64,000 nt of DNA, taken from assembly GCA_956465555.1 (NCBI GenBank), contig OY101119.1:558001-622000 (forward strand), read 5' to 3'. Below the pieces are notes generated by a model that had not been told where the DNA came from, did not search any database, and worked only from the letters and a program-made list of their open reading frames with translations. Source of the DNA: Nitzschia sp. pyKryTriq1. Its lineage: Eukaryota; Bacillariophyta; Bacillariophyceae; Bacillariales; Bacillariaceae. How positions within the stretch are numbered: the stretch's first letter is position 1; every line of letters starts with the position of its first letter. Made by a program: the position numbers and the translations under genes. Below, piece by piece: positions 17,579-29,460 of the stretch.

Positions 17579-17884
17579 TTACAACCTTTTGGCGGCGGAT
17601 TTGGATCGATATTCGTAGATGTCGAAATTTCTCGTTCGGTATTGCGGGGCCACTAGCGGTTTTCGCCCTTGCGCCAAGATATCGACGGACTGCAAACTTC
17701 CCATCGACGTCAGTTCTCCCACTAGCAGCATTACGAAACTCAAACCAAGCTCGACGTAGACATCGATCGGCGGAATGGGCTCCTCCACGTCGCCCAAATC
17801 TTGCAGGATGGAACGGAAATGCAGCGTGCTGTAGGCAGCGTGGGCCATCAAGAGACCCCCCAAAACGGTCAGCAGTGAAGACAT
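17579..17884 (-). CDS. EMC5: ER membrane protein complex subunit 5 (EMC5/MMGT type)
   Basis: A 101-residue protein matching the size and layout of EMC5/MMGT1. It has an N-terminal helix with L-M-A-H-A-A-Y-S-T (family: A-x-A-H-A-A-x-S), the H-R-S motif just after it, then P-I-D-V-Y-V-E-L-G-L entering a second helix, and a tail with R-N-F-D-I-Y-E-Y-R-S-K, like the family's F-x-x-F-x-x-R-G-R. EMC5 is a core membrane subunit of the EMC insertase, which places tail-anchored and multi-pass proteins in the ER membrane. It has also been proposed as a Mg2+ transporter. The gene is divergent from the oxygenase at 18918. Confidence 0.85.
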   Translation of the reverse strand: MSSLLTVLGGLLMAHAAYSTLHFRSILQDLGDVEEPIPPIDVYVELGLSFVMLLVGELTSMGSLQSVDILAQGRKPLVAPQYRTRNFDIYEYRSKSAAKRL

Positions 17885-18917
17885 TTTTACTTGATTCTAC
17901 GAGCGGTAGCTGGTGCGGATAACGGTGTAAGGTTGCGTGGAGCGATCGAGATGATAGTCGATGGAGATGTACAGTAAGACCGATCGAAGTCGAGGAGTAA
18001 TTGTGGCAAGTCGTTCCCCGTGCGTTCACGCACGGCGGCCGTAGTACACCTACTCTCTACGGACGTAGTAGAGATAGCCGTCATTGTCGCCTGCGTTATT
18101 TTTTCTTGCTGCTTCGTTCATGCTCTCGCTGCGCGGTCTGTGTGCCGTGCGTGAAAAGTTATCACGAGCGAAAAATTCCGAAATCCACATTCCTTTCAGA
18201 TCTTTGCAAAGGGCATATATTGTTGAAAGTTCAAGAAAAAACACAGACAGTTAGTTAGTACACAGTACCTGCGGTACTCGTACCGACCGTACCAGCAGGT
18301 ACTGTACATAACGGTAACATTTTTCATGTGCTTTGAAATGCTGCGCTCGCTCAAGCGCGCTGGGGCTGTTCGGATTGCGACTTCGTTCCGACGGTGTCAC
18401 GCTACTGAACCCGCTTTGGACCACCCCCCGGCTTCGTGAGGCGTGATGATGCGTTTGGATCATCGATCGTGCGTGCTTCCCGCCGCCGCGGGTCATCGCC
18501 GGCAGCGCATGCGTCGGCGCCCTCTTTCTTTCTCAGGTACTTGGTAAAGTACTGGTACTGTAGTAGTCAATCGTTCTTCGTTCTTCATCAACGATCAACC
18601 GAGAGGAAAAAGGACTGCCTCCATTCATTATTCTTCAACAAAATCGTGTGTTGCCGCTGTCAATAGCAATAGTGATAGTGGTGACCTTTCAAGTAATCAT
18701 ACCTCTCAGAATCACCATCGAATTACTTCTTGTGTACTTACTAACTGACGGACTGACTGTACTGACTGTTATCCTGATCAAAAAAGAACGAAAGTTGGTG
18801 ACCGAGCGGAGGCACGACTTATATCATTTCCGACCAGGCCACTTTCTTTGTTTCAGGTTAGCTCCCCATAGTGGTTTATTATTTGAAGCAGTCCTTTCTC
18901 CTGTAATTTTTTAAAGA
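17885..18917. other. Divergent intergenic region with GTAC-rich cluster
   Basis: About 1 kb between the divergent EMC5 and oxygenase genes. A cluster of GTAC/TACC words lies at 18260-18312. No open frame of credible composition is seen. The region probably contains both promoters and 5' UTRs. Confidence 0.5.
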
Positions 18918-20437
18918 ATGGGTCAAACTTGTAGTGCGGCATGCCAGCACGTGGAGCCGGATGCACTCGAGTTAAGTCGAACGGATTCCCCGGATCCTCT
19001 CATGTACGATCTTATGCGAAAATCGATCCAGGCCACCACTTCGAGTTCTACAGAGAATAACGCCAGCGGCGGCTCTTCAAATCACCACAAAGTTGGAAAA
19101 CGAAAACCACCGGGTCAACACTCTCTACTCTTTCGAAATTCCAAAACCGAGTCGACGACTGCGAGTGGAGGAGGCACGTCGTTCGATTCCAGCGCGGCCA
19201 CTACCAACAATAACCACACGAATACCGTGAACCATGAGGATCCGGATGCGCCTCTTTGGCTACCGGTGGACACTCCTGTCCATTGTCCCACACGCCTGTT
19301 GATCCGACGACGTTCCCTTCGAGTCATGGACGAGGGTAGCGAGACCCACATTTACGCCATTCGATACCCCGAAGATACCCCTGATAAGATTGTTTCCGAA
19401 CAAGCGGCACCTAGTCTGGAATCCGCGCGACAAGAGCAGTGCCCGCCCAAGAAGACGGCAGTGATGAATCCTCCTCCAGCTACTGTGACTGCCGGCACAA
19501 GTACCGGGGCCGCTGATGCCCCCGATGGTGGCGTCCATGTTTCCAAAAAACAGAATAAAACTGCTGCGACGCCCAAAGCTATAGCACCTCCTTCGTTGGA
19601 AGGTGCTAGTATCTACTCGCCATTGGCCATGGGATCCCGTCCGAGACGAGCAGGTGAGTTGATGAGTGTCAATAGATGTGCTGTGAAATTGGAATAAAAC
19701 AAAACATGAATTCGTCTCACAACAAAATGTTGTGCTGATTTTGTGGTGCGCGTTTCAATGCCGATTCTACAATTGAAAATACTATGATAGTTATGGATTG
19801 GGTGACCGTTTCAGAAGACCACAATATTTATATTGCAGATGTTGGATTGACGGCGATGCAATGCGATCATATTGTTAATATTACGGAGCAAGTGTGCCGA
19901 GGACAATATGCCGCGTATACTTATGCCAAACAAACATTGGGATGCCGTGAATATCCGGTTCTGGCCCAGGCTAGTTTCTCTCCGGTGCACACAATAACTT
20001 CAGACATTATTGCACGACTTGGCGTGGCTAAACCAGAACAACAGTTGCAGTTGGATGATCGAGAACCTCACATAGTCAAGTATGATGTCACCAAGAAGGA
20101 GCGACAAAAGTTGGATATGCACACAGACAAGTCGGAATGGACCTTTTTAATCGCCTTGTCCAATGGATGCGGAGTCGATTATGAGGGAGGTGGAACGTAT
20201 TTTGAATGTTTGGATGCGACAGTGCATATTCAACGGGGCCACGCGTTGGTTTTCCCGGGGAAGCTGCGGCACTGTGGACAAAAGATCACGTCGGGACTGC
20301 GATTTTTGCTGGTAGGATTCTTGGTCGACAAGGCCAACGTTAACAACGGCAGTGATCCCACCGGTGTCAAGACGGCTGCGGTAGGAGCCAGCACTCCAGC
20401 TGCGAGTTCTACTGGTACTCTGCCCGATGAAGACTAG
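18918..20437 (+). CDS. 2OG-Fe(II) oxygenase (prolyl 4-hydroxylase type) with N-terminal acylation signal
   Basis: Two exons, 18918-19653 and 19815-20437, joined in phase 1; the donor is ag|gtgagt and the acceptor ttcag at 19813-19814 (an in-frame acceptor at 19838 is also possible). The product is about 452 residues. It starts M-G-Q-T-C-S-A-A-C, a strong N-myristoylation plus palmitoylation signal, followed by about 240 disordered residues. Exon 2 is the catalytic domain: H-T-D (iron), Y-E-G-G-G-T-Y-F, then G-H-A-L-V-F-P-G-K-L-R-H-C-G (distal His) and G-L-R-F-L-L with the 2-oxoglutarate-binding Arg ten residues on. The enzyme probably hydroxylates proline or lysine in proteins at a membrane surface. 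That location is unusual, since most relatives are ER-lumenal. Confidence 0.8.
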
Positions 20438-21018
20438 AGAGTTCGTATTTATCTCATAACTTTTCCGCATGGACTCCTCTGTCGGAACAAGGAAGTACGG
20501 TAAAGCTGAAAGATATCCATCATGGGATACCATGCTCGTCAGTACCCGTTCACGAAGAGTTGTATATCTCCATGTACTTCGAACTGTGATGGTCTTGAGA
20601 GGAAGAACTAAAAATGACTATAGTATTAGTAGATTCGGCAGAAAACTGCAAGGAAGATTCATTCTTCCCTCCAGGAGAGTGTATGTACTGTTGTGTCTGT
20701 GGTGTCTCTCTACTCTCTACTCTCTCTAGACTGCAGTATTAGAGTCGTATCCCACACGAATGCGTTGCGGCGTCATGCTCACACTATGGTACCAGTAAGC
20801 ATATAAAACCTATTATGATGGGTATCGTAGTATTACTTACTTCTAGGAATGTAAAAGGGGATAGGAAAGGATAGTAGATAGGTAATAGAGATGTTGGTAG
20901 AGAAATTGTGTGTATTATTATTGAGGATGTAATGTACGTAATGAAGATCATAATGAAGATCCAGAAATGACCCCAGGATGACTATGTCAGGTATAATATG
21001 ACGTCACAGTTGTACTAT
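20438..21018. other. Intergenic, simple sequence
   Basis: No gene is seen. A CTCTCTA run lies at 20701-20728. The stretch after 20800 is A/T- and purine-rich. Confidence 0.6.
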
Positions 21019-21262
21019 TTATTCGGTCCCCTCGAACTCCAGATCGTACAGTAGTTCGTCAATACAACCAGTTTCCATATAATCGTTGTCACGTCTCTTC
21101 TGGTAATCGCTTATTAAAGGGATCTGTGATATTTTCCTTGCCATCAATCCAAGCCAGGGAACAGACCCCTGCTGCAACATGCCATCTCACAATCCTCTCA
21201 TCGGAAATCCACTCGTCTTGTAGAGTCGGATCATTGAATGAATTGTCCTTGTTCTGGGATCA
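21019..21262 (-). pseudogene. Remnant resembling the end of a Ty1/copia-type polyprotein
   Basis: On the minus strand, a stop-free stretch from about 21262 reads through W-H-V-A-A-G-V-C-S-L-A-W-I-D-G-K-E-N-I-T-D-P-F-N-K-R-L-P. This resembles the RNase H tail of copia polyproteins (x-A-x-G-x-x-x-L-x-x-I-x-x-K-x-N-x-A-D-x-x-T-K-x-L). It then hits a TGA and continues in another frame through Y-M-E-T-G-C-I-D-E-L-L-Y-D-L-E to a TAA. It would be a decayed fragment with at least one frameshift. No LTR was found nearby. Confidence 0.4.
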
Positions 21263-22690
21263 CAGACATTGTGACGAAGAATGAATTTCCGCATTCGTCC
21301 TCTTTGTAGCTTCTTCTTCTTTATCTATTATCAATAGAGCGATCTACAAGTCGGCGCACGCTAACTCAATATGTTGTCATGGAGTCAACACCGACCGAAG
21401 TCGACCTTCTCAACAAAGAATTGCAATGATGTTGTTGTTGCCGCCGACCGCCGACGCAGAGCTTTCACCGCGGGAACAATGTTCTGATGGCTTCTCAAGG
21501 AGAGCACAGAAAACTATAGTTGTTAGAAATTTGGCTAATCAGAGTAGTCAAGTGTTTTCCATGTGCCCCGATTTATATACATATTCATGTATGATTATTG
21601 ATCATTTGGGGGTATTTTCTACGGGCGGGATGTGTCAGCCACATAGATAGAGTACGGTAGACCTGTACTGTACTTGCCTGTACCAGGTACCGTACATACA
21701 GAAGCAACCTCCACGCACGCCCACGTGCACCACACACACACACATCGAACCAGACAGTGACGTCATGTACATGGATATACGTCCAATAATAGATAAGCCG
21801 CTGCGATCGTTGCCAGCCTAAATAATGCCGCGTGTTCGTTATGTGCTCGAATTGGCGGTCTCGCAGTATAAATGGGGAAATATATAGCCCATGCGTCAAC
21901 CGTAGAATTTGTACCAAATAATTTCAAATAAACAATAATAATTACTAAACTGAATGTAGAATACTATCACGCGTCGTGACGCACGTTCCCACTACCGATA
22001 CTTCTTGTACTGTGTACTGCACCCCGTAGACTTTAGTAGCAATTATCTCTCGAAGGTGCAAACTATTCCGAGCAGATGTTGTTCTACGAGCTTCGTCAGC
22101 GCGTCGTATAATTTGAGGATAGTTCTTAACAAATTTGATTCGTTAAGTCGAATATATTCTGTTTCAAAAGTTCTGTTGAGAATTTCGGAAGTTTAGAAAA
22201 GAATTCCTAGTTGGGTGCGTATTTCTCGCACTGCAACGGCATTTCCCACCACGTGTACTGTAGTGCATGGTCTGCACCGGCGGGCGGTGGTTCATCGCGA
22301 ACGAACGAGGTGGTGGTCATCTCTATCTGACTGAGAGAAACAGCTGCGAGAAACCACGCGAAACCGGGATCCATTCGCCCGTGCTCTCTTTCTTTTCTCT
22401 CTCAACGATCCGGTAAAACAACACATCACCATTAGCGCCGCGGTGCAGCCACCTCCGCGGTAATTGTACCGGTACCAGGTACATTGGTACGGTAGCGATT
22501 CGTCTCTCTCATTGTTTCCTCCGCAGCTCTTGATTCCGATCGAAATCAAACATCTGCATTAGGATCCTTGGACAGTTGTCACTCATCTGACCTTACTCCA
22601 AGCAACCATACATCGAGATAACATTCGATTTGCTGTAAAGAAAAGTGCCGACACAGAATCTTTCTCATCACACATTATCTACCAATCGCC
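21263..22690. other. Long intergenic stretch, no gene seen
   Basis: Only chance frames appear. The right end (22230-22690) includes a TACCGGTA at 22467 and presumably the promoter and 5' UTR of the gene at 22691. A short CA run lies at 21733-21744. Confidence 0.5.
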
Positions 22691-23407
22691 ATGACTGCCA
22701 TCGCCACGCAAGCTCCCACCGAACTTTCGATGGATCCAAGCGCTCCAGCAACCAACAGCATGACGCCGGAGGAAGCCACAGTGCCTGCTTCTCCCAAACC
22801 CCAAGATATTGAAGAAACTAGCAGCACTGGTGCCAACTCAAAATCAATGAAGCGAGGCGTTTCGTTCGACAAGATTGAGATCCGTGAGTACTCGAGATGT
22901 ATGGGCAACAACCCAGCGACAACGCACGGGCCGTCCCTGAGTCTCGATTGGCATTATAACCACGCGGGCACCTATGATCTGGAAGAATACGAGCAATCTC
23001 GACCAGATCGAAGAGCACATCAGCAAATGCTGATTCCAGGATGTGTACGGGAAGAAATCCTGCTAGCTCACACCGATGTCACGAGAAAACAAATGAGCAA
23101 ATCCGTGGCGGAGATCAAGGCCGCGCGTCACAGTCGCCAGATGTGTGTAGCCATGCAAGAATTTGAAGACTGGGCTTGGCTCGGAGAGACAATACTACGA
23201 AGACTCCGAAGGCTGAGATCCGGGATCAGCAAGAAGAAGGAACAGCAGCTTTTGTGGGATAACGCAAAGCATGTTATGGAATCAAAAGCGGCCTTGAAAG
23301 CACTCAAGGAATGCTCGTCAGACGATGGTTCCACTGAAGGGACTGATGACACCAGGCCGTGTGGATCTTCGGATTTCAACGAGGAAGCTGCTGTGTCAAA
23401 CGAATAG
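22691..23407 (+). CDS. Conserved diatom-type protein with V-S-F-D-K-I-E-I-R-E-Y motif
   Basis: A 238-residue protein without signal peptide or membrane helix. After a Pro/Thr-rich start comes the block V-S-F-D-K-I-E-I-R-E-Y-S-R, G-N-N-P, G-P-S-L-S-L-D-W at residues 57-87. This block recurs in many small diatom proteins as far as recalled. A basic helical region follows (R-K-Q-M-S-K-S-V-A-E-I-K-A-A-R and R-R-L-R-R-L-R). The tail is acidic. The function is unknown; the basic helices and acidic ends suggest a nuclear or regulatory protein. It is a single exon. Confidence 0.7.
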   Translation: MTAIATQAPTELSMDPSAPATNSMTPEEATVPASPKPQDIEETSSTGANSKSMKRGVSFDKIEIREYSRCMGNNPATTHGPSLSLDWHYNHAGTYDLEEYEQSRPDRRAHQQMLIPGCVREEILLAHTDVTRKQMSKSVAEIKAARHSRQMCVAMQEFEDWAWLGETILRRLRRLRSGISKKKEQQLLWDNAKHVMESKAALKALKECSSDDGSTEGTDDTRPCGSSDFNEEAAVSNE

Positions 23408-25516
23408 GCTCGCCATATACATACAGCCAACAACTGCTTTTTGCTTTTTGCTTTTATACTACGTGTACTCCTAATTTATTATGGTGCTTGCTGATACCAC
23501 ACACTGCTAATGATTTAGTAGACTACTAGACCTAAGTATTGAATGTATTTATCTAACTTCTAGCTAGTAGAGAAGTAGCTCCGAGAAGGTACCCTTGTAC
23601 AGTACAGTACATACGAAGTATCCATAATCGTCACCGGGTTGCAGCAGAGTGCGCAGGATGATGTGGTGGTCGGTGGATACGATAGGGAACGGGGAACACT
23701 CACCTCGCCAAAATCCGAACAAACGCATGCACACAAAGCAGGACGCCCAAAAGGACAAATAGTGTACTAATGAGATGCCCTATGCACGAGGTAGTCGACA
23801 AGAATGATTGAAAGTGTAAATTATGAGCTAGAAATGAATGGTTATTTTGGAACTACTTGTTTCAAAATCAATTGTTGAGAAAAGATATTGCGCTGACTTG
23901 GCGAAATATTAATCTTGCATGACTTTCACATGGTTGACCAGATGAATCTATTTCATGTGGTTTGAATCTCATTTTATGTGATGAGCTATTTTCGGTGCCT
24001 GTTTGGCAGTTGCAGTCTAGTACATAGACTTGTAGTTTCTGTTGAGTCTTAGCAACGGACGGGGGCCAGTCGTACGTCGCGCGTCTCACACGCACCCGAG
24101 TCATTACGGGCCGACCACGTCATCGACTGGTCGTGGCTAGGGCGTCTGCGCATGCACGGCGCGCACTAGCGTGGAAGATCCTTCAGGACATTATCTACCG
24201 ACGACGGGCAGACTATGGTCGTACGAGTCGCGTAGACCGTGTGTATTGCACTCGCCCCCATGTTCTGGGATCTACGAGCGTTTGTAAGGGGTTATCATTC
24301 GTATGTTATAAGTATCTTCAATTATGCCTTCAGAAATTTTGATGGAGTTTCACATAGTACCAGTTTCAGTTGGAAAGCCAATCCGATAAGTGCAGTTTTG
24401 GCCTGCGACTATCTTCAGCATACGGATACGAATAAAGTTTAATGCTGAAATATTCATGATGGTTGGATATTCATTGATGTAGAAAGGTGTGATGGTCTAG
24501 CAAAATAGTTCGGTCGCTCTACGCGCGCATGTACCAGAGTCTACGCGTGACATCATCAAAAATCTATTTTCGTACTTTTGGTTACATATCCACCTTAAAG
24601 CCAAAAAGGGTCGATTTTTTCTTAACACATTCTTATGGTTGTGTTGTTTTCGGCGAGGAACCATTTTACTATGGAGAAAAGAGAGGACTAAAATAAAGGG
24701 TCGCCACAGCGACCCGAAATCTAATTGGCGTTAATGCCCGTTAAAGCCACCCCAGGGGTACCGGTATGGTAAAGTTGGGTTAATCTTTAAACTCCGAGCT
24801 ACAAGTATTTGTACCTACAGTACTTGTACGAAGTACGTGTGCGGGGTGGGGGGGTGCTGGCGGTGGTCCCTTACCGGTTCGTATGGTGTGTGCCTAATAG
24901 ATTGGTTTGGTCCATTTGGTCGATTGTTGTGACGGACGCCGGTCTGACAGATGGCTGGAAATTTGAAATTGCATCGGCGCAATTTTTTCTCGCGCCACAG
25001 CTCGCTCGCATGCAACATAACAGTAAAAAATAGAGCGAGCAATTCGGCGCCAGTTCGTGCGTGCGAGATTTTCAACGGCGTTGTTGTTGACATCATCAAT
25101 CCTCACAGCCATGCCATACCGGTACCGCTACCGTACCAGGCACCGCTAGCTACGGCAACTCGAAGGACCCGACAAAGATTCGTTCTGGGTTCTCGGATCG
25201 ACGACGACGACTGACGACTCACTCCTCCTCTCCGACCGACCACCTGTCCTTGCCCAACATTCTTCCCACAATCATTTTATAACTGTACTTGTACTGTGTC
25301 AAATTGTGCTTCACTCGTCCAAACAACAACAAACTGACCACTGCTGCGTTGTCATTGCGATTAATTGAAGTGCTATACCTGTATCCTCGTTTTCAAATCT
25401 GCTTTATTGAGTTCGGTTCTATTCAGTTCAGTTCAGTTCAGTTCAGTTCCTTGTTCATTCCAATTTCCTCGTCGCCATCAGCCAGCAAGCTACTTATACC
25501 GGTAGCCATCGTAATC
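23408..25516. other. Long intergenic stretch, no convincing gene
   Basis: About 2.1 kb separate two plus-strand genes. Frames up to 94 codons exist, but their composition looks random. It includes the hairpin at 24698, a cluster of GTAC words at 24800-24835, the TACCGGTA at 25117 and, just upstream of the transporter, four tandem GTTCA units at 25425-25448. The last ~250 bp are likely the 5' UTR of the transporter. Confidence 0.5.
24698..24715. other. Perfect 7-bp hairpin GGGTCGC-CACA-GCGACCC
   Basis: A short perfect inverted repeat with a four-base loop in gene-free DNA. It is followed by two similar short words (gcgttaatgc, ccgttaaagcc). It could be structural or chance; no gene ends nearby. 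Confidence 0.4.
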
Positions 25517-27683
25517 ATGCCAGAGGTCAGCAAATCTCCCTTCTTTCGACCGACCGAAAAGCCCGACATTACCCAAACCCCTGGAGGCACGCTGCACCGA
25601 CGTAAAAAACCAAAACAAGAAGAAGAAAGCAAATCGACGTTACTGGGATGTTCCGCCAACCTCATTAACGCGATTGTCGGCTCGGGAATTGTGGGCTTGC
25701 CCTTTGCCATTCAACAAGCGGGCTTTGTGGCCGGGATTGGATTGGTGATATTGTGCGCCATCTTGACGGAAAAATCGCTGCGACTTCTCATTGAAACGGC
25801 CAAACATGTGCACGTTCCTTCCTATGAGACAGTGGCCGAGGCAGCGTTTGGTCGGTTTGGATTTCTGTTTGTGGCAATCAACATGTTCATCATGGCGTAT
25901 GGGGCCATGTTGAGTTATTTGATGATTGTCAAAGACTCTTTCAGTATGGTACTGGGAGTCGATCCGACCAACGAACCGATGAGAAGAGCCATTCTCTTTC
26001 TCATTTCCCTTACTATTATTGTTCCTCTTTCCAGTCAGAGAGTAAGTGCAGTAGAATGGACTGTTGACTGAGGTGAAGCATTGTCTCGAGTTTCGAGGTG
26101 GCTCATTTTTTGAACTATTCTTCTTATTTTCTTTGTTGTCTCGTTCCTAATGACGAGTACAGGATATGGCTGACTTGGCCAAGACTTCCCGGGTCAATGT
26201 CACCTTTGATTTTATCATGGTGCTATTGGTATTATATTGTGCGCCAATTCGAGAAGCTTGGGCTACCTTTGATTGGACAAAGAACATTGTTCATTCCGAA
26301 ACCATCTTTGTGGGACTTGGAGTCTTGTCGTTTGCCTTTGTTTGTCAGCATTCCGCCTTTATCATTGCGGGTAGTTTGGACCAACCGACCAAGTCGCGAT
26401 GGGCCAAAGTGACGCAGGCCGCATTGCTGTTTTGCTGTGCATTGGCTCTGTGTTGTGGAGTCGGAGGGTTTCTGGGATTTCAAGAAGATACCCAAGGAAA
26501 TATTTTGAATTCACTGGATCAAGATTCGTTGCCGGCCAATATTGCTAGGGGGTTGTTGGGAAGTACTATGCTCTTTGTCTATCCAATGGTACGTACTGAA
26601 AGAATCATGTGTTGTCTTGTTGGTTGGTTGGTTGGTTGTTTGCAGCAGAAGCGACAGCCAGTGTCTCATCGTGTTTCGCTCATCGGATTGTGAATACAGG
26701 AAAGCTTTGTGGCTCGCCACGTTTGCGTGGTACTTTTCTTTCAAGGACGAAGTGCGCACGAGGGAGACGATGCCAGTGTATTGAATCGAAGAGACCGTAG
26801 AATTAGCTTGACCATGGCATTGTATTTGACCGCGGTCATTCCAGCAGCATGGTTTCAGAATTTGGGAAATGTCTTGGCAGCGAGTGGAGCTGTGGGAGGT
26901 AGTTGTTTGGCCTATATCGGCCCAGGAGCAGTCTATTTGGGTGTTCATGGGGCGCGCTTTTTGGAACTCTCCAAAGTCTTTTTCGGTCATAAATTGGTAT
27001 CTGCAGAAACACCACAAGATGAAGAAATGGCGCCACTTTACAACGCCAATGTATCTGGTGACCTACCGGAGTTGGACGATGACGATGAGGAAAATTTCAT
27101 AATAAAGCAACTCAAGGCAATTCTGTGGTACATGCTGCTCATGCCACTTTGGACCGCTGTTGCTACTTACGGAAAAACGACATTGACTGATCACGTCCAT
27201 GATTTGGCCATGAAATCGCCTCACCCTATTCGTATTGGAAATGTTAGATTTGCTTCGGCTCGAGTCTCGGGTGGCTCCACTCGGGTAGTCATGCTGCCTC
27301 AAAAGGGGGCGTCGTCACACGAAGATCAAATGCTGTTGGCACCCACCAACACTATGTTGATTCGGGCAGACTCGTTGCCGAAGGAGTACGGAACCGCTCA
27401 CGCGGCGACAGGTCGAGTTCTAGCCCTGCCAATTTCACCTCATCGAAATGCTGGTCTGCCACAGGCAGTCAAGGGAAAAACTACTCAAAGCTATCAGTCT
27501 ATCAATGAAAAGATTGGAGCCATGGCAAAGCGAAAGCAACAAGAGGAAGCCCTCGCATTGGAAGATGATCCGCAGCAAGATTTACCGGGCAAGCTTGACT
27601 TCCTGATTGCCGTCTCGTACATTATTTTTGGCTTCGTCGCCATGGTCGCTGGACTGGTTTCACTCTTTCTCAAGAATGCATAG
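25517..27683 (+). CDS. Amino acid transporter, SLC38/AAAP family
   Basis: Three exons, 25517-26041, 26163-26588 and 26700-27683, all joined in phase 0 (donors gtaagt and gtacgt). They give about 644 residues. The start of the core, N-L-I-N-A-I-V-G-S-G-I-V-G-L-P, is the family's first-helix signature. S-S-Q-R at the end of exon 1 joins D-M-A-D-L-A-K-T-S in exon 2, as in SLC38 carriers. V-Y-P-M joins E-S-F-V-A-R across intron 2. There are about eleven transmembrane helices. A long hydrophilic loop (after the L-E-L-S-K-V region) precedes the last helix near the C-terminus. It is expected to be a sodium- or proton-coupled neutral amino acid carrier; the membrane is not determined. Reading through either intron meets a stop. 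Confidence 0.9.
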
Positions 27684-27808
27684 TCTAGCTAGGTGATGCC
27701 TTTAAATACGTTACGAAGAAAGTGTAACCATGTACCGGTAGCATAACACTCCTTCTCTTTGTTACCGGTATACCGGTAGATAATGGGGGTCTATGATATG
27801 AGTATTTA

Positions 27809-28714
27809 TTATGCGATAGCATATATGCTTGAAAGCAAAAGAATAGCAGCCGACATGAGCGACAGTTCTGTCCGAATCGCTTTACTTGCCCCTGGAATTC
27901 CACAACACATTCCTGGGTTCAGGGCTTGCTTCACAAATTGACAAGAGCCAACTGTTGGTATCATTCGAAGGCTTTCTTCAATGTCACCGCATTTCACAAA
28001 GCCATATTGTGTCGCAATTGTTTTAGCTGGGTTTACAATTTCTTCTCCTTCAGGGCAGAAATCACACAGATTTGGTGGTTCCACGCCTTCGCAACAAAAT
28101 GCTGTGGCATCAAAATCCAAAATCTTGGGAGCCACAGAGCATTCCCCCTGATTCAAAAGCGCTGTGACATATTGGAAACTTCGACAGTCCCAACCGTAGA
28201 GGACATTTTCGGTCTTGTCCAAGTTGGTAGGTGCAGCTCCTTTGGGACAGAGATGACATTCGATTTCGTGGCCAGGACATTGACACCAAGCGGCACTGCG
28301 TTGAAGAAAAGTGTCACTACAATCTCCTGGAGTAGTAAAGAAGTCAAGGAAGGACCCTTCTGTAGCGATGTCGGCGCAGGTCAGCTCTCTTCGTTCCGGG
28401 GATCCTGGGATTGAAACGGAAGTTCGAAAAGGGGACCCATCCGGACAGACCGAACAAACGTCTTGTGGTACATATTGTTCATCGCAGCAGCCAGTCTGGA
28501 AGGCAGCAAGCTGGATGCGGTCGCACTCTTGAGTACCTCCCTCCATGTATGTTAGCTCTTCAAATAGACTTCGACAGCTAATTCCATTCTTTTCGTGAAG
28601 AAGCCCATCATTTGGGATTGGCCTGTCACCACAAAGACTGCATAAGGCCTCGACGCCGGAGAGGCTACAAACGGAAATCCAGAGGCCGAGTACAAGATTT
28701 GTGTATTGCTTCAT
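27809..28714 (-). CDS. Secreted, probably GPI-anchored, cysteine-rich repeat protein
   Basis: A 301-residue protein with a signal peptide (L-V-L-G-L-W-I-S-V-C-S-L-S-G), four similar cysteine-rich units and a hydrophobic C-terminus (M-S-A-A-I-L-L-L-S-S-I) typical of GPI signals. Each unit starts C-x-x-C-x-x-G, for example C-S-L-C-G-D, C-S-V-C-P-D-G, C-H-L-C-P-K-G and C-D-F-C-P-E-G, then has a single C, then a terminal C-C or close pair. It is therefore a surface protein built from a ~65-residue repeat common in diatoms. The function is unknown. The ATG at 28714 is chosen; the longest frame uses a TTG six bases upstream. Confidence 0.75.
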   Translation of the reverse strand: MKQYTNLVLGLWISVCSLSGVEALCSLCGDRPIPNDGLLHEKNGISCRSLFEELTYMEGGTQECDRIQLAAFQTGCCDEQYVPQDVCSVCPDGSPFRTSVSIPGSPERRELTCADIATEGSFLDFFTTPGDCSDTFLQRSAAWCQCPGHEIECHLCPKGAAPTNLDKTENVLYGWDCRSFQYVTALLNQGECSVAPKILDFDATAFCCEGVEPPNLCDFCPEGEEIVNPAKTIATQYGFVKCGDIEESLRMIPTVGSCQFVKQALNPGMCCGIPGASKAIRTELSLMSAAILLLSSIYAIA

Positions 28715-29460
28715 CGTCAAGAATTTTCTGAAATGTAGTCTATTGTCGGGGAGAAACTGGAATCAGACTGGAAGATCAGGATGACGACGCCCCTGTAGTT
28801 TTCAAAATGTAATGATATGCGGCGGAGTATCTTTGGCTTGGATCTTGTGCGTTGAGCAAGACCACTTTTCACTTTTGGTCGACGGATTTTTTATCATTGA
28901 CTTTTATTCAGACTTGAGGATAATGAATGTTAGAACGACTCGATTTTTTGGCCGCCACCCGTGACTCAGAAAACTACCGAGCGTTCACCTCTGGGTGTAT
29001 TCGTATCCAAGCTCAAGCAGGGAACAAGGGTGCTAATTGCCACCATCAAGCTGCTTCTCTCTCTAGCTAGAGAATATTTGCATTTTGTAATGAACATCTT
29101 CTGATAACTGATTTTAAAAGAGATTTGACACTTATTCCATGTTTTCCTCCTTCTCGTCAACAACGTGCGGGCAACGAAAAAGAGGAAAACGAACGAAAAC
29201 TACAGTAATTGTACTACTGGTACCGGGATGGACAAGCAACCAAAGCAAGACCAAAGGAACGAAAAGGGCCTGAACTAGTTTCTATTGAATTCGCGTGCGT
29301 TATGGCGTCGCAACAACAGAAGAAAATCTCATCTCTCATCGTATCATCCAGAAGCCATACCGGTACAGCACGCCATAATCCTCATCATTCGAGGTTTTTC
29401 TTGTCCCATTTCAATGGAACCCCATTCTCCTCTTGATCCGCCAATCGTCCCACTGTCACT
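28715..29460. other. Divergent intergenic region, no gene seen
   Basis: The space lies between the divergent surface-protein and amidoligase genes. It has a TACCGGTA at 29358 and no credible frame. It probably contains both promoters. Confidence 0.5.
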
